57,703 nt of DNA, from the NCBI RefSeq assembly GCF_013350005.1, contig NZ_JABVWW010000017.1:1-57703 (forward strand). The letters are read 5' to 3'. Made by a program: the position numbers and the translations under genes. The stretch's first letter is position 1; every line of letters begins with the position of its first letter. This DNA is from Methylocystis silviterrae (GTDB lineage Bacteria > Pseudomonadota > Alphaproteobacteria > Rhizobiales > Beijerinckiaceae). This document shows, in pieces, positions 28,568-36,514 of this stretch. The notes under the pieces are model-generated. The model was not told where the DNA came from and searched no databases. It saw nothing but the letters and a program-made list of their open reading frames with translations.

Positions 28568-29143
28568 TCACGCGGCCTCCCACACACGCGAGGCGAATAC
28601 ATCGTCCACCGGCGTATGAAAAACGTGGTTTGTATAGTTACTGATGGTCTTGACGCTGATGGCGAGAATGACGCCGAGAATGTTCTTCTCGCTATATCCT
28701 GCCGCGAAGAACGCTCGCGCATCGGCGTCGGTTGGACGTCCCCTCGTTTCGAGCATTGTTTCGACAAAATCTGCGAGCGACCGCAGTTTATGGTCGGCGA
28801 TAGGGCGGCCGTCACGTATGGCGTCCGTCACATCCGCGGGAACCTTGGACATCTGGTCGGCGACGAAGCTGTGGGCCGCCATGCAGTAGTGGCAACCGTT
28901 CCAGCGGCTGATGACGAGGAAGATGATTTCCTGCTCGATCGGCGTGAAGCCGCATTCCTGGCGGAAGGCGGCATAGCTCGAGGAATAAGCCTCGAATAGC
29001 GCTGGCTGGTTCGCCATGGCCCCGTACATTTTCGGGACAAAGCCCATTTGGCGCTTGGAAGCTTCCAGCAGTGACTTCGCCTTTCCTGTCGCGGTCTCGA
29101 TCGTGAGCAGGGCGAGTTCCTTGATACGGTATGTGTTCGTCAT
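28568..29143 (-). CDS. carboxymuconolactone decarboxylase/AhpD-like peroxidase-related protein
   Basis: A 191-residue AhpD-superfamily protein with the CxxC site in SRWNGCHYCMAAHSFVAD and helices RQMGFVPKMYGAMANQPALFEAY, a pattern of the uncharacterised peroxidase-related subgroup. AGGGAGACCGCGA precedes the ATG. It is second in a minus-strand operon after a tautomerase, with 15 bases between, and divergent from an HxlR regulator, suggesting control by quinones, aldehydes or similar electrophiles. Confidence 0.87.
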   Translation of the reverse strand: MTNTYRIKELALLTIETATGKAKSLLEASKRQMGFVPKMYGAMANQPALFEAYSSSYAAFRQECGFTPIEQEIIFLVISRWNGCHYCMAAHSFVADQMSKVPADVTDAIRDGRPIADHKLRSLADFVETMLETRGRPTDADARAFFAAGYSEKNILGVILAISVKTISNYTNHVFHTPVDDVFASRVWEAA

Positions 29144-29158
29144 TCGCGGTCTCCCTAG

Positions 29159-29374
29159 TTATCGTCCGGCCAAACGGCGCAAATCGCCGTCGCTCATCGG
29201 CTGACCGCCGACTCCCCATGCGCCGGGCGGCACATCCTCGATAACGACCCAAGTCGCCTGTCGCAGACCTTCGCCTTCGACCGACAACACGGCGTCCGTC
29301 ACCTTCGAAATGAGCTCCTTTTTCTGATCGAGCGTCAGATAGCCGCTGATTCCCTTGATGTTCACGAGTGGCAC
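29159..29374 (-). CDS. 4-oxalocrotonate tautomerase-like protein
   Basis: A 71-residue tautomerase. With the GTG start at 29374 the product reads M-P-L-V-N-I-K, so proline would become the catalytic N-terminal residue after Met removal, as the family requires. GGYLTxxQKKELISKVTDAV and WVVIEDVPPGAWGVGG complete the domain. GAGGAG is placed correctly before the GTG, and longer upstream frames are excluded by the Pro requirement. The start is next to an AT-rich divergent promoter shared with an HxlR regulator. Confidence 0.82.
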   Translation of the reverse strand: MPLVNIKGISGYLTLDQKKELISKVTDAVLSVEGEGLRQATWVVIEDVPPGAWGVGGQPMSDGDLRRLAGR

Positions 29375-29465
29375 GTCGCTTCTCCTCATCTGCTTATTTG
29401 TCGATTGACGCAGCGATTCAGGCAGGTAAATATGATTTGGACAAGTACGCACTAATATTTCATAT

Positions 29466-29483
29466 AGTATCAAATTATATACT
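29466..29483. promoter_or_regulatory. candidate HxlR operator
   Basis: AGTAT-N8-ATACT, an AT-rich inverted repeat between the tautomerase and HxlR genes, 13 bases before the HxlR ATG. HxlR-type regulators such as YodB bind similar TACT/AGTA half-sites. Position and symmetry fit autoregulation; binding is inferred. Confidence 0.45.
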
Positions 29484-29495
29484 GTGAGGTGGGCC

Positions 29496-29891
29496 ATGAG
29501 AAAACAACGTCATCAGACCTACACCTGCTGTCCGCTGGAGGCGGCGCTCGACGTCATGGGCAGCAAGTGGAAAGCGACGATCCTCTTCCGGCTGTTGGAT
29601 GGAACGCGCCGTTTCAATGAACTTCGCCGGCTGATGCCAAATGTTACGCAGCGCATGTTGACCATCCAGCTGCGGGAGCTCGAAGCAGACGGAATGATCC
29701 GGCGTAAGGTCTTTCCCGAGGTGCCGCCAAAGGTCGAATACTCGCTGAGCGAATTGGGACGCACGCTCGAGCCGCTGCTGCGAGAACTTTACCAATGGGG
29801 TCAAACCCACATTCAACGGCGACTGCCAGGCGCCGCGACTGAACCGCCCAGCGGTTCCAACGAGAGAGATGCACGGGCGCCGAGTAATTGA
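29496..29891 (+). CDS. HxlR-family transcriptional regulator
   Basis: A 131-residue winged-helix regulator with the HxlR core: CCPLEAALDVMGSKWKATILFRLLDG, RFNELRRLMPNVTQRMLTIQLRELEADGMI and VPPKVEYSLSELGRTLEPLL. The N-terminal CC pair (TYTCCPLE) is placed like the reactive cysteine of quinone and diamide sensors of this family. I chose ATG 29496 (GAGGTGGG upstream). It is divergent from tautomerase and AhpD-like genes, its likely targets. Confidence 0.87.
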   Translation: MRKQRHQTYTCCPLEAALDVMGSKWKATILFRLLDGTRRFNELRRLMPNVTQRMLTIQLRELEADGMIRRKVFPEVPPKVEYSLSELGRTLEPLLRELYQWGQTHIQRRLPGAATEPPSGSNERDARAPSN

Positions 29892-29928
29892 TCGCTCCCT
29901 TGCCACGCACACCAAGGGCGGAAACGGC

Positions 29929-30510
29929 ATGACGAATTCGCAAAGCGACGACGCGAAAATTGCGCGCGAACGGCGTTGGCAGGAGCTGATGCGCGCCGCG
30001 CAAGACGGCGATAACGCAGCCTATGTCTGGCTGTTGTCCGAGATTCTCCCCATGCTTAGGCGCGTGGTCGCCTACAAATGGCCCCGCGCGCCGGACGTCG
30101 AGGACGTCGTTCAGGAAGTCTTGCTGTCAGTGCACACTGTCCGGCACACCTATGACCCGGCGCGCCCCTTCATGCCCTGGCTCATGACGATAGCCACCCG
30201 TCGCACAATCGACGCGGCGCGGCGGCGAACCGCCAGAAGCGCGAACGAAACGACAGTAGACGTCATGCCTGAAACCTTTTCGGGCGACGACACGAAGAGC
30301 GAACAGGAGATCAGCGATGATCAGGACGCCATTCGACACGCCCTGGCCCAGTTGCCTGACGGACAACGCGAAGCGGTAGAACTCATGAAGATGAAGGGAT
30401 TGTCGCTCCAGGAGGCGTCGATCGAGACGGGCAAGAGCGTTGCGTCGCTGAAAGTTAGCGTGCACCGGGCCATGAAATCCATGCGTGAAGCGATGAAGAG
30501 AGAGAATTGA
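29929..30510 (+). CDS. ECF sigma factor, SigF-like
   Basis: A 193-residue ECF sigma factor. Region 2 is seen in AYVWLLSEILPMLRRVVAYKW, PDVEDVVQEVLLSVH and PFMPWLMTIATRRTIDAARR; region 4 in ALAQLPDGQREAVELMKMKGLSLQEASIETGKSVASLKVSVHRAMKSM. The next gene is a DUF1109 (NrsF) anti-sigma, the pairing of Caulobacter SigF, which answers metal and oxidative stress. ATG 29929 is preceded by AAGGGCGG. Copies of the SigF-like promoter GTAACC-N16-CGAA are scattered over this window, though I found only a poor match (29840-29864) before this gene itself. Confidence 0.87.
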   Translation: MTNSQSDDAKIARERRWQELMRAAQDGDNAAYVWLLSEILPMLRRVVAYKWPRAPDVEDVVQEVLLSVHTVRHTYDPARPFMPWLMTIATRRTIDAARRRTARSANETTVDVMPETFSGDDTKSEQEISDDQDAIRHALAQLPDGQREAVELMKMKGLSLQEASIETGKSVASLKVSVHRAMKSMREAMKREN

Positions 30511-30515
30511 CGGCC

Positions 30516-31202
30516 ATGCAATCCGAGGAACTCATTCGTCGTCTCGCCGCATGCGCCGAGCCCGTGCGCCGTCTGCCCCACCCAATATGGCGCGCGGCGA
30601 CTTGGTTCATGCTTTCTCTCGCATACGCGGCGGGTCTGGTGTTCGCCATAGGTTTGCGTCCGGATTTTTCCGCACAAGTCACGGAACCGCGATTTGTAAT
30701 CGAGATTGCGGCGGCGTTGCTGACGTCGATGATGGCCGCAGCAGCAGCTTTCTGCTCGACATGCCCCGGCCGACCTCTGTGGGAGCGGCTCGCGCCTTTT
30801 CCCTTCCTCATCGCCTGGCTGGCGACTCTTGGAGAAGGTTGCTGGCGGGATTGGAGCCTGCTTGGACCGCAAGGTCTTTCTGTCGAGCCGGAATTCGGTT
30901 GCTTCTGGAAGATTGTCGCGTCAAGCGCCGCGCCCGCGATCCTCATCCTGGTCATGGTTCGTAGAGGCGCGCCTATTGCGCCTTACCTGACGACCTGCTT
31001 GGCGACGCTCGCCGCAGCATCTTTGAGCGCCGCGGCGATGCTCTTGTTTCATCGCCAGGAGTCCAGCGTCATGGTGCTCGTATGGCAGTTTGGCTCGGTG
31101 ATCGCGCTGTCGGGCGTCGCCGCGCTGTTTGGCCGGCGTCTGCTGTATTGGCGAACGGTTAATCTCGGACCGGTCGACGACGAGCGAAATTCTCACTGCT
31201 AG
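30516..31202 (+). CDS. nrsF: NrsF-type anti-sigma factor (DUF1109)
   Basis: A 228-residue inner-membrane protein with six predicted helices and the DUF1109 layout: cytosolic N terminus (SEELIRRLAACAEPVRRLP), the loop CSTCPGRPLWERLAPFPFLIAW, then GEGCWRDW and EFGCFWKIV with the conserved cysteines, which in NrsF are thought to sense stress. It should hold the upstream sigma factor inactive. ATG 30516 lies 5 bases after the sigma stop; the frame is open further but the match begins at MQSEELI. Confidence 0.87.
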   Translation: MQSEELIRRLAACAEPVRRLPHPIWRAATWFMLSLAYAAGLVFAIGLRPDFSAQVTEPRFVIEIAAALLTSMMAAAAAFCSTCPGRPLWERLAPFPFLIAWLATLGEGCWRDWSLLGPQGLSVEPEFGCFWKIVASSAAPAILILVMVRRGAPIAPYLTTCLATLAAASLSAAAMLLFHRQESSVMVLVWQFGSVIALSGVAALFGRRLLYWRTVNLGPVDDERNSHC

Positions 31203-31248
31203 CGGTGGCGCTTTTGCATCATCTCGAGCCGGCTGAAAAGGCGAAATC

Positions 31249-32301
31249 ATGAATATTCAGGTTGTGAAGGATTACTACGGTAAAACGCTTCAAGGCTCCG
31301 AGGATCTCAAGACCAAGGCTTGCTGCACGCCCGACAACATTCCGGAGCGGGTCAAAGCGCTACTGGCGAATATTCATAGCGAGGTCTTGGCCAAATATTA
31401 CGGATGCGGACTCATTGTTCCCGAGTTGCTGGAGGGTCGCCGCGTTCTGGATCTCGGCTGTGGCTCGGGGCGCGACGTTTATGCTCTTGCTCAACTCGTC
31501 GGCTCGTCGGGCGAAGTAGTCGGCGTCGACATGACATCGGAACAGTTGGAGACCGCGCAAGCCCATATTGGCTGGCATATGGACAGATTTGGCATCAAGC
31601 ACAGGAACGTGCGCTTCCTTCAGGGCTATATCGAACGCCTCAACGAGCTTGGTCTGGAGGCCGGAAGCTTCGATGTCGTCGTCTCGAACTGCGTCCTTAA
31701 TCTCTCCGTCGATAAGCCTGCGGTGCTGAAAGGCGTGTTTGACCTGCTGAAGCCCGGCGGCGAATTTTATTTCGCCGATGTCTATGCCGACAGGCGCCTC
31801 GACGAGGCGGCGCGCCTCGACCCCGTCGTCTATGGCGAATGCCTCGGCGGCGCGCTCTATTGGGGCGATTTCCTCGCGCTGGCGAAGGCCACCGGTTTTG
31901 GCGATCCGCGTCTGGTGACGAGCCGGCCGCTCGAAATTACCGATCCCGAAGTCGCGGAAAAAGTTGGCGCGGCTCGTTTCTATTCGGCGACCTATCGGCT
32001 GTTCAAAATCGACGAGCTCGAGCCCGCTTGCGAGGACTATGGACAGGCCGTGATTTACAAGGGCGGCGTCCCCGAAGCGGAACATGTGTTCACGCTCGAC
32101 AGCCACCACGCTATCGAGAAAGGACGGATTTTTCCGGTGTGCGGCAATAGCTGGCGCATGCTCAAGGAAAGCCGCTTCGCTGCGCATTTCGATTTTTTTG
32201 GCGATTTCGCGACACACTACGGCGTCTTTCCCGGCTGCGGGACGAACATTCCCTTCATGGGCGAACGCGCCCGGGACAAGGGTGAGGGAGATTGCTGTTG
32301 A
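31249..32301 (+). CDS. arsM: arsenite S-adenosylmethionine methyltransferase ArsM
   Basis: A 350-residue SAM-dependent methyltransferase that methylates As(III). SAM motif VLDLGCGSGRDVYALAQLVG, then VVGVDMTSEQLETAQ and the active-site cysteine contexts: N-terminal KACCTPDN, SNCVLNLS and YGECLGGALYWGDF, corresponding to the three arsenic-binding cysteines. The C-terminal domain ends in GEGDCC. It follows nrsF by 46 bases in the same direction, so it may be on the sigma-factor transcript, and it is followed by a phosphate-type ABC system. Confidence 0.92.
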   Translation: MNIQVVKDYYGKTLQGSEDLKTKACCTPDNIPERVKALLANIHSEVLAKYYGCGLIVPELLEGRRVLDLGCGSGRDVYALAQLVGSSGEVVGVDMTSEQLETAQAHIGWHMDRFGIKHRNVRFLQGYIERLNELGLEAGSFDVVVSNCVLNLSVDKPAVLKGVFDLLKPGGEFYFADVYADRRLDEAARLDPVVYGECLGGALYWGDFLALAKATGFGDPRLVTSRPLEITDPEVAEKVGAARFYSATYRLFKIDELEPACEDYGQAVIYKGGVPEAEHVFTLDSHHAIEKGRIFPVCGNSWRMLKESRFAAHFDFFGDFATHYGVFPGCGTNIPFMGERARDKGEGDCC

Positions 32302-32366
32302 CGGCTCGGCTCGCCTTGCCTGCGCTGGCCCTCGCCACAGCCCCAATATTTCCGAGGCAGCGCTCC

Positions 32367-33348
32367 ATGAAATCGCATCGCTCACCGCTCGTAGTGCGCG
32401 CCGTCGCGGTCGGTTTGGCGCTTCTGTTCTGCCCTGTCGTTCAGGCCATTCGAAAATAAACTCACGCTCACCGGCTCCAGCACCATCGCGCCGCTCGCGG
32501 CTGAGATCGGCAAGCGCTTTGAAGAGCTAAACCCTGGCGTTCGCGTGGATGTGCAGTCGGGAGGCTCGTCGCGCGGCGTGGCGGACGCGCGCTCCGGCCT
32601 CGCCGACATCGGCATGGCGTCGCGCGCGGCCAATTCGGACGAGACGGACCTAAAGTTTTTCGCGATCGCGCGCGACGGCGTCGGCGTCATCGTACATCGG
32701 AGCAATCCCGTGCGTTCACTCACCGACGAACAGATCGTCGCGATCTATGCCGGAAAGATCGTGGACTGGAGCGCGGTCGGCGGCAAGGCCGGTCGGATCA
32801 CGGTCGTTAACAAGGCAGAGGGCCGTTCGACCCTCGAATTGTTCCTGAGTTATTTCAAGCTGAAGAACAGCGAGATTAGAGCGCAGGTCGTCATCGGCGA
32901 CAATCAGCAGGGAATAAAAACGGTCGCCGGCAATCCGGGCGCCATCGGCTATGTGTCGATCGGCTCGGCGGAGTATGAGGCCGGCCACGGCGCGGCCATC
33001 AAGCTGCTGCCGATGAACGGGGTCGCCGCATCGGTCGAAAATGTCCGCAATGGAAGCTTTCCGCTGGCGCGGCCGCTAAATCTCGTCGTTAAGGCGGAGC
33101 CGAACGGTCTCGCCAAAAGCTTCGTCGATTTCGCTCGCTCGAATGCCGTCCATGATCTTGTCGAGGCGCAGTTCTTTGTCCCCGTCGGTCCGCGACGCGC
33201 GGCTGGCGGGCGCATTGACGTTCGCGGCGCTGGCTGTCTCCGCGTTGTTTGTCCTGATCATCCTGTTCATCTTCGAAGAGTCCTGGCCGGCGCTCCGGCA
33301 GATAAACCCCGCGCGATTTCTTCTCGACCGGGCATGGCATCCTACTGA
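32367..33348 (+). pseudogene. pstS: PstS-like phosphate-binding protein, frameshifted
   Basis: A signal peptide (VVRAVAVGLALLFCPVVQA) from ATG 32367 runs into a stop at the extra base near 32448. Removing that base gives QAFENKLTLTGSSTIAPLAAEIGKRFE, the canonical PstS opening, followed by VDVQSGGSSRGVADARSGLADIGMASR and GYVSIGSAEYEA. The C terminus (AQFFVPVG) has no stop and overlaps pstC to 33348, so a second change is likely. Periplasmic phosphate binding is presumably lost unless the frame is restored. Confidence 0.8.
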
Positions 33349-34030
33349 GAGGCTTTATGGACTCCTGCCCATGCTGTCGGCGTCGCTGGCGGCTTCCGCC
33401 GGCGCGTTGCTACTCGCTGCTCCGCTCGGCGTCGCGTCGGCGCTGTTTTGCCGTCATTACGCGCCGCCGTTGATCGCTCGGGCTTTTCGCTGGGCGATCA
33501 TTCTCTTATCGGGCGTTCCATCGGTGGTGCTCGGACTGTGGGGGCTGACCGTGATTGTCCCGCTTATCGGACAAATCGAGCCGCCCGGCGCCAGCCTTCT
33601 CGCGGGCATTCTGATCCTCACGCTGATGATTGCGCCGACCATCGCTCTGACCACGGAAGCGGCGCTTGCGGCCGTTCCCGAAGCCTATTGGCGGGGCGCG
33701 GCGGCGCTCGGATTGTCGCGAGAAGGCGCTATCGCGCATATCGTGCTCCCTGCGGCGCGCGCCGGGATCGCCGCCGGCGTGCTTCTGGCGGCGGCCCGCG
33801 CGCTCGGCGAAACGATGGCCATCGTGATGGTCAGCGGCAACGTCGTGCAGACGCCGACAAGCCTATTCGACCCGGTGAGAACGCTCACCGCTAATATCGC
33901 CCTCGAAATGGCCTATGCGACGGGAACGCATCGGGCGTCGCTGTTCGTTTCAGCTCTGTTGCTAACAGCGGCGATTCTGGCGCTGGCGGCGGCGGCATGG
34001 TGCCTGACGACGATGCGCGCCGATGCGTGA
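33143..34030 (+). CDS. pstC: phosphate-type ABC permease PstC
   Basis: A 295-residue inner-membrane permease with six helices; the ABC EAA-like loop reads YWRGAAALGLSREGAIAHIVLPAARAGIAAG, and SGVPSVVLGLWGLTVIVPLIG, LGETMAIVMVSGN complete PstC features. It pairs with PstA and overlaps the PstS frame at its start and PstA by 8 bases at its end. The start is uncertain (ATG 33143, 33152 or TTG near 33218). Near ArsM it may be part of an arsenic island; phosphate importers also admit arsenate. Confidence 0.85.
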   Translation: MPSMILSRRSSLSPSVRDARLAGALTFAALAVSALFVLIILFIFEESWPALRQINPARFLLDRAWHPTERLYGLLPMLSASLAASAGALLLAAPLGVASALFCRHYAPPLIARAFRWAIILLSGVPSVVLGLWGLTVIVPLIGQIEPPGASLLAGILILTLMIAPTIALTTEAALAAVPEAYWRGAAALGLSREGAIAHIVLPAARAGIAAGVLLAAARALGETMAIVMVSGNVVQTPTSLFDPVRTLTANIALEMAYATGTHRASLFVSALLLTAAILALAAAAWCLTTMRADA

Positions 34031-34895
34031 CGCCGTTTCAACCGCACGGCGGTCACCCTCCATCCGGGACATTCTGATCCAGGCCGCGATCTGGAGCGCC
34101 GTATCGCTCGTCGCCTTGGCGTTTTTCTGGCTGCTCGCCGATTTGCTAAGGCATGGCGCGCAGCGTCTCGATTGGGCTTTCTTGACGGCGCTGCCGAAGA
34201 ACGCCGGCCGAGACGGCGGCGTTGCGCCCATCCTCGTCTCCACGTTGCTGATCGTCGCCATCGCAATGGCGCTTGCGGCGCCGCTTGGACTGGCGACCGC
34301 CATCTTTCTTTCGGAATTCACGCGGGTGGGCGGGAGGCTGGCGCGATGGACGAGCCTGAGCCTCGATGTCCTCGCCGGAACTCCCTCGATTGTGTTCGGC
34401 CTATTCGGCAGCGCCTTCTTTAGCGCCTTTTTGGGCCTTGGCTTCTCGATCCTCTCTGGCGGCATGACGCTGGCTTGCATGGCTCTTCCTATCCTGATCC
34501 GAGCCACTGAAGCTGGCCTGCGGATGGCGCCGGGCGAATGGCGCCTCGGCGCAGCCGCGCTTGGCGTTTCAAGGGCGACGCTGCTGTGGCATGTTCTCGT
34601 TCCGGCGGCCGCGCCGTCGCTCGCCGCCGGTCTGATGCTGGGGATCGGCCGGGCGATGGCGGAGACGGCGGCGCTCATCTTCACCAGCGGCTATGTCGAT
34701 CGCATGCCGTCCTCGCTGTTCGATTCCGGGCGCGCGCTCTCCGTCCACATCTATGATTTGACCATGAACGTCAGCGGCGGCGACCAGAACGCCTACGCCT
34801 CGGCGCTCGTGCTAATCATTCTTCTTATCGCCGCCAACAGTCTGGCGTTATGGCTGTCCGACAGGATGTTTGGCCAAAGGATCACATCGTCATGA
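34023..34895 (+). CDS. pstA: phosphate-type ABC permease PstA
   Basis: A 290-residue permease. FSEFTRVGG-like loop after TAIFLSEF, LAGTPSIVFGLFGSAFF, the EAA-like LRMAPGEWRLGAAALGVSRATLLWHVLVPAAAPSLAAG and IGRAMAETAALIFTSGYVDRMPSSLFDSG are PstA landmarks. It overlaps pstC (8 bases) and pstB (ATGA), indicating a tight operon. Forms the channel with PstC, energised by PstB. Confidence 0.88.
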   Translation: MRDAVSTARRSPSIRDILIQAAIWSAVSLVALAFFWLLADLLRHGAQRLDWAFLTALPKNAGRDGGVAPILVSTLLIVAIAMALAAPLGLATAIFLSEFTRVGGRLARWTSLSLDVLAGTPSIVFGLFGSAFFSAFLGLGFSILSGGMTLACMALPILIRATEAGLRMAPGEWRLGAAALGVSRATLLWHVLVPAAAPSLAAGLMLGIGRAMAETAALIFTSGYVDRMPSSLFDSGRALSVHIYDLTMNVSGGDQNAYASALVLIILLIAANSLALWLSDRMFGQRITSS

Positions 34896-35746
34896 CGCAG
34901 GCAGATGAAAGTCGCGGCGCCGATACGCATGGCGCTTATACGCTGAAGCCCCTGGTCGCGGGGCCGCCCTGCTGCGAGCCGAAAAAGCTGATCGGCGTCG
35001 AGAAACTCTCACTGCGCTACAATGGCGTGCCGGCCTTCGAGGATGTGAGCCTTGACATTTATCGCGGTTGCGTCACGGCGCTGATCGGTCCTTCCGGCTG
35101 CGGCAAGACGAGCTTCCTTTCGAGTATCAATCGGCTGAGCGATCTCATTCCGGGATGCGAAGTCGAAGGACGCATCACCGTCGACGGAGAAAACATTCGC
35201 AATCCGAGGGCGGACGTTCAGGCATTGCGGCGGCGTATCGGCATGATCTTCCAAAAGCCCAATCCGTTTCCATTGTCGATCCGGCGCAATCTCGAAATGC
35301 CGCTCAAAGAGCACGGCGTCAAAATCCGCGCCGAGCTCGACGAGCGCGTATGGCGGGCGCTCGCCGACGTCGGTCTGTGGGACGAAGTCAAGGATCGGCT
35401 CGACACGCCGGCCTTAGCGCTTTCGGGCGGCCAGCAGCAACGTCTGTGCATTGCCCGAGCCCTTGCTCTACGCCCTGACGTGCTGCTGATGGATGAACCC
35501 TGCAGTGCGCTCGATCCACTCGCTTCGGCCGTCGTCGAGGATCTGATCGCAAGCCTGAGAGGTCGCTACACCGTGGTCATCGTAACCCACAATCTGGCGC
35601 AAGCGCGGCGCATCGCTAATTACGCAGGCTTCTTCTGGGTGAAGGAACGGGCCGGCGCTTTGATCGAGTTCGACCATTGCCACCGAATTTTCGAGGCGCC
35701 TCGTCATGAACTGACAGCCGCTTATGTCGGCGGCCGACGCGGCTAG
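34892..35746 (+). CDS. pstB: phosphate-type ABC ATPase PstB
   Basis: A 284-residue ATPase. Walker A GPSGCGKTS, Q-loop IFQKPNPFPLSI, signature ALSGGQQQRLCIARAL, Walker B VLLMDEPCSALDP and the H-loop VTHNLAQARRI are all intact. The N terminus has an unusual PPCCEPKK cysteine pair that ordinary PstB proteins lack; it could bind a thiophilic metalloid but this is speculation. ATG 34892 overlaps the pstA stop. Ends an operon convergent with a glycosyltransferase operon. Confidence 0.9.
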   Translation: MTQADESRGADTHGAYTLKPLVAGPPCCEPKKLIGVEKLSLRYNGVPAFEDVSLDIYRGCVTALIGPSGCGKTSFLSSINRLSDLIPGCEVEGRITVDGENIRNPRADVQALRRRIGMIFQKPNPFPLSIRRNLEMPLKEHGVKIRAELDERVWRALADVGLWDEVKDRLDTPALALSGGQQQRLCIARALALRPDVLLMDEPCSALDPLASAVVEDLIASLRGRYTVVIVTHNLAQARRIANYAGFFWVKERAGALIEFDHCHRIFEAPRHELTAAYVGGRRG

Positions 35747-35806
35747 TGTCTTCCGCCGCAAGGGATTGCCGATTCGGCGACGAAGTTGCGTCAGCCCAGA
35801 AAGCCC

Positions 35807-36514
35807 CTAGTCGCGCCGCAGAGCCTCACGGCCGATGATGTAGAGAATCTTGACGCCGGCGCCGATAACGCCCTTGATCGTGCCCGAAACCTTGGACATG
35901 CCGATTCGACGTCGGTAGCGAACAGGAATTTCGATAGTTCGGACGCCGTGCTTGACCGCACGCACCTGCATCTCCACGGTCCAGCCGTAATTTTCGTCCG
36001 TAAGCGCCAATTGCTCGAGGGTGACGCGTCGGACGGCGCGGAACGGTCCGAGGTCCGTAAAACGCGCGCCCCAGATCGATCGCATCAAGAGACAAGCCAA
36101 CCAATTGCCGAACAATTGTTGAGGCGTGAGCGCACCGGCCTCGCACTCTCCAAGCGTTCGCGAACCGACGACGAAATCCGCCGAACCATTGGCGATTGGC
36201 GCGACCAATGCCGCCATCTCGGTTGGATCGTCGCTGGCGTCGCCGTCGAGGAACACGATCACGTCGACGGGCGGAGTCGCGGCGAGCGCGGTAAGGCAGG
36301 CGCGGCCATAGCCTGGTCGCGGCTCGCGCACGACGACCGCCCCATGCTTGGCGGCGATCTCGCGTGAGCCGTCGCTCGAATTGGCATCGGCGATGACAAT
36401 AATTGTGGCCCACGCGGGTATAGCCGTGAGCACTGTTGGCAATGCCGCCGCTTCGTTCTTAACGGGTATAATGACGCCGACCGAAAGATTCCCAGGCGCA
36501 TTCGCGGACGTCAT
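35807..36514 (-). CDS. family 2 glycosyltransferase
   Basis: A 235-residue GT2 enzyme of the polyprenyl-phosphate type: LSVGVIIPVKNEAAALPTVL, IIVIADANSSDGSREIA, the donor site VIVFLDGDASDDPTEM and a later FVVGSRTLGECEAG. It ends with a hydrophobic helix (IGAGVKILYIIGREALRRD). It would transfer sugar to a lipid carrier, perhaps for the upstream multi-span glycosyltransferase; the two overlap by 4 bases. Function in the cluster is inferred only. Confidence 0.85.
   Translation of the reverse strand: MTSANAPGNLSVGVIIPVKNEAAALPTVLTAIPAWATIIVIADANSSDGSREIAAKHGAVVVREPRPGYGRACLTALAATPPVDVIVFLDGDASDDPTEMAALVAPIANGSADFVVGSRTLGECEAGALTPQQLFGNWLACLLMRSIWGARFTDLGPFRAVRRVTLEQLALTDENYGWTVEMQVRAVKHGVRTIEIPVRYRRRIGMSKVSGTIKGVIGAGVKILYIIGREALRRD

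Noticed and set aside
29840..29864. TGAACC-N15-CGAG before the sigma factor gene as a SigF autoregulatory promoter
   Set aside because: Two mismatches and wrong spacing; it lies inside the HxlR gene and is not better than chance.
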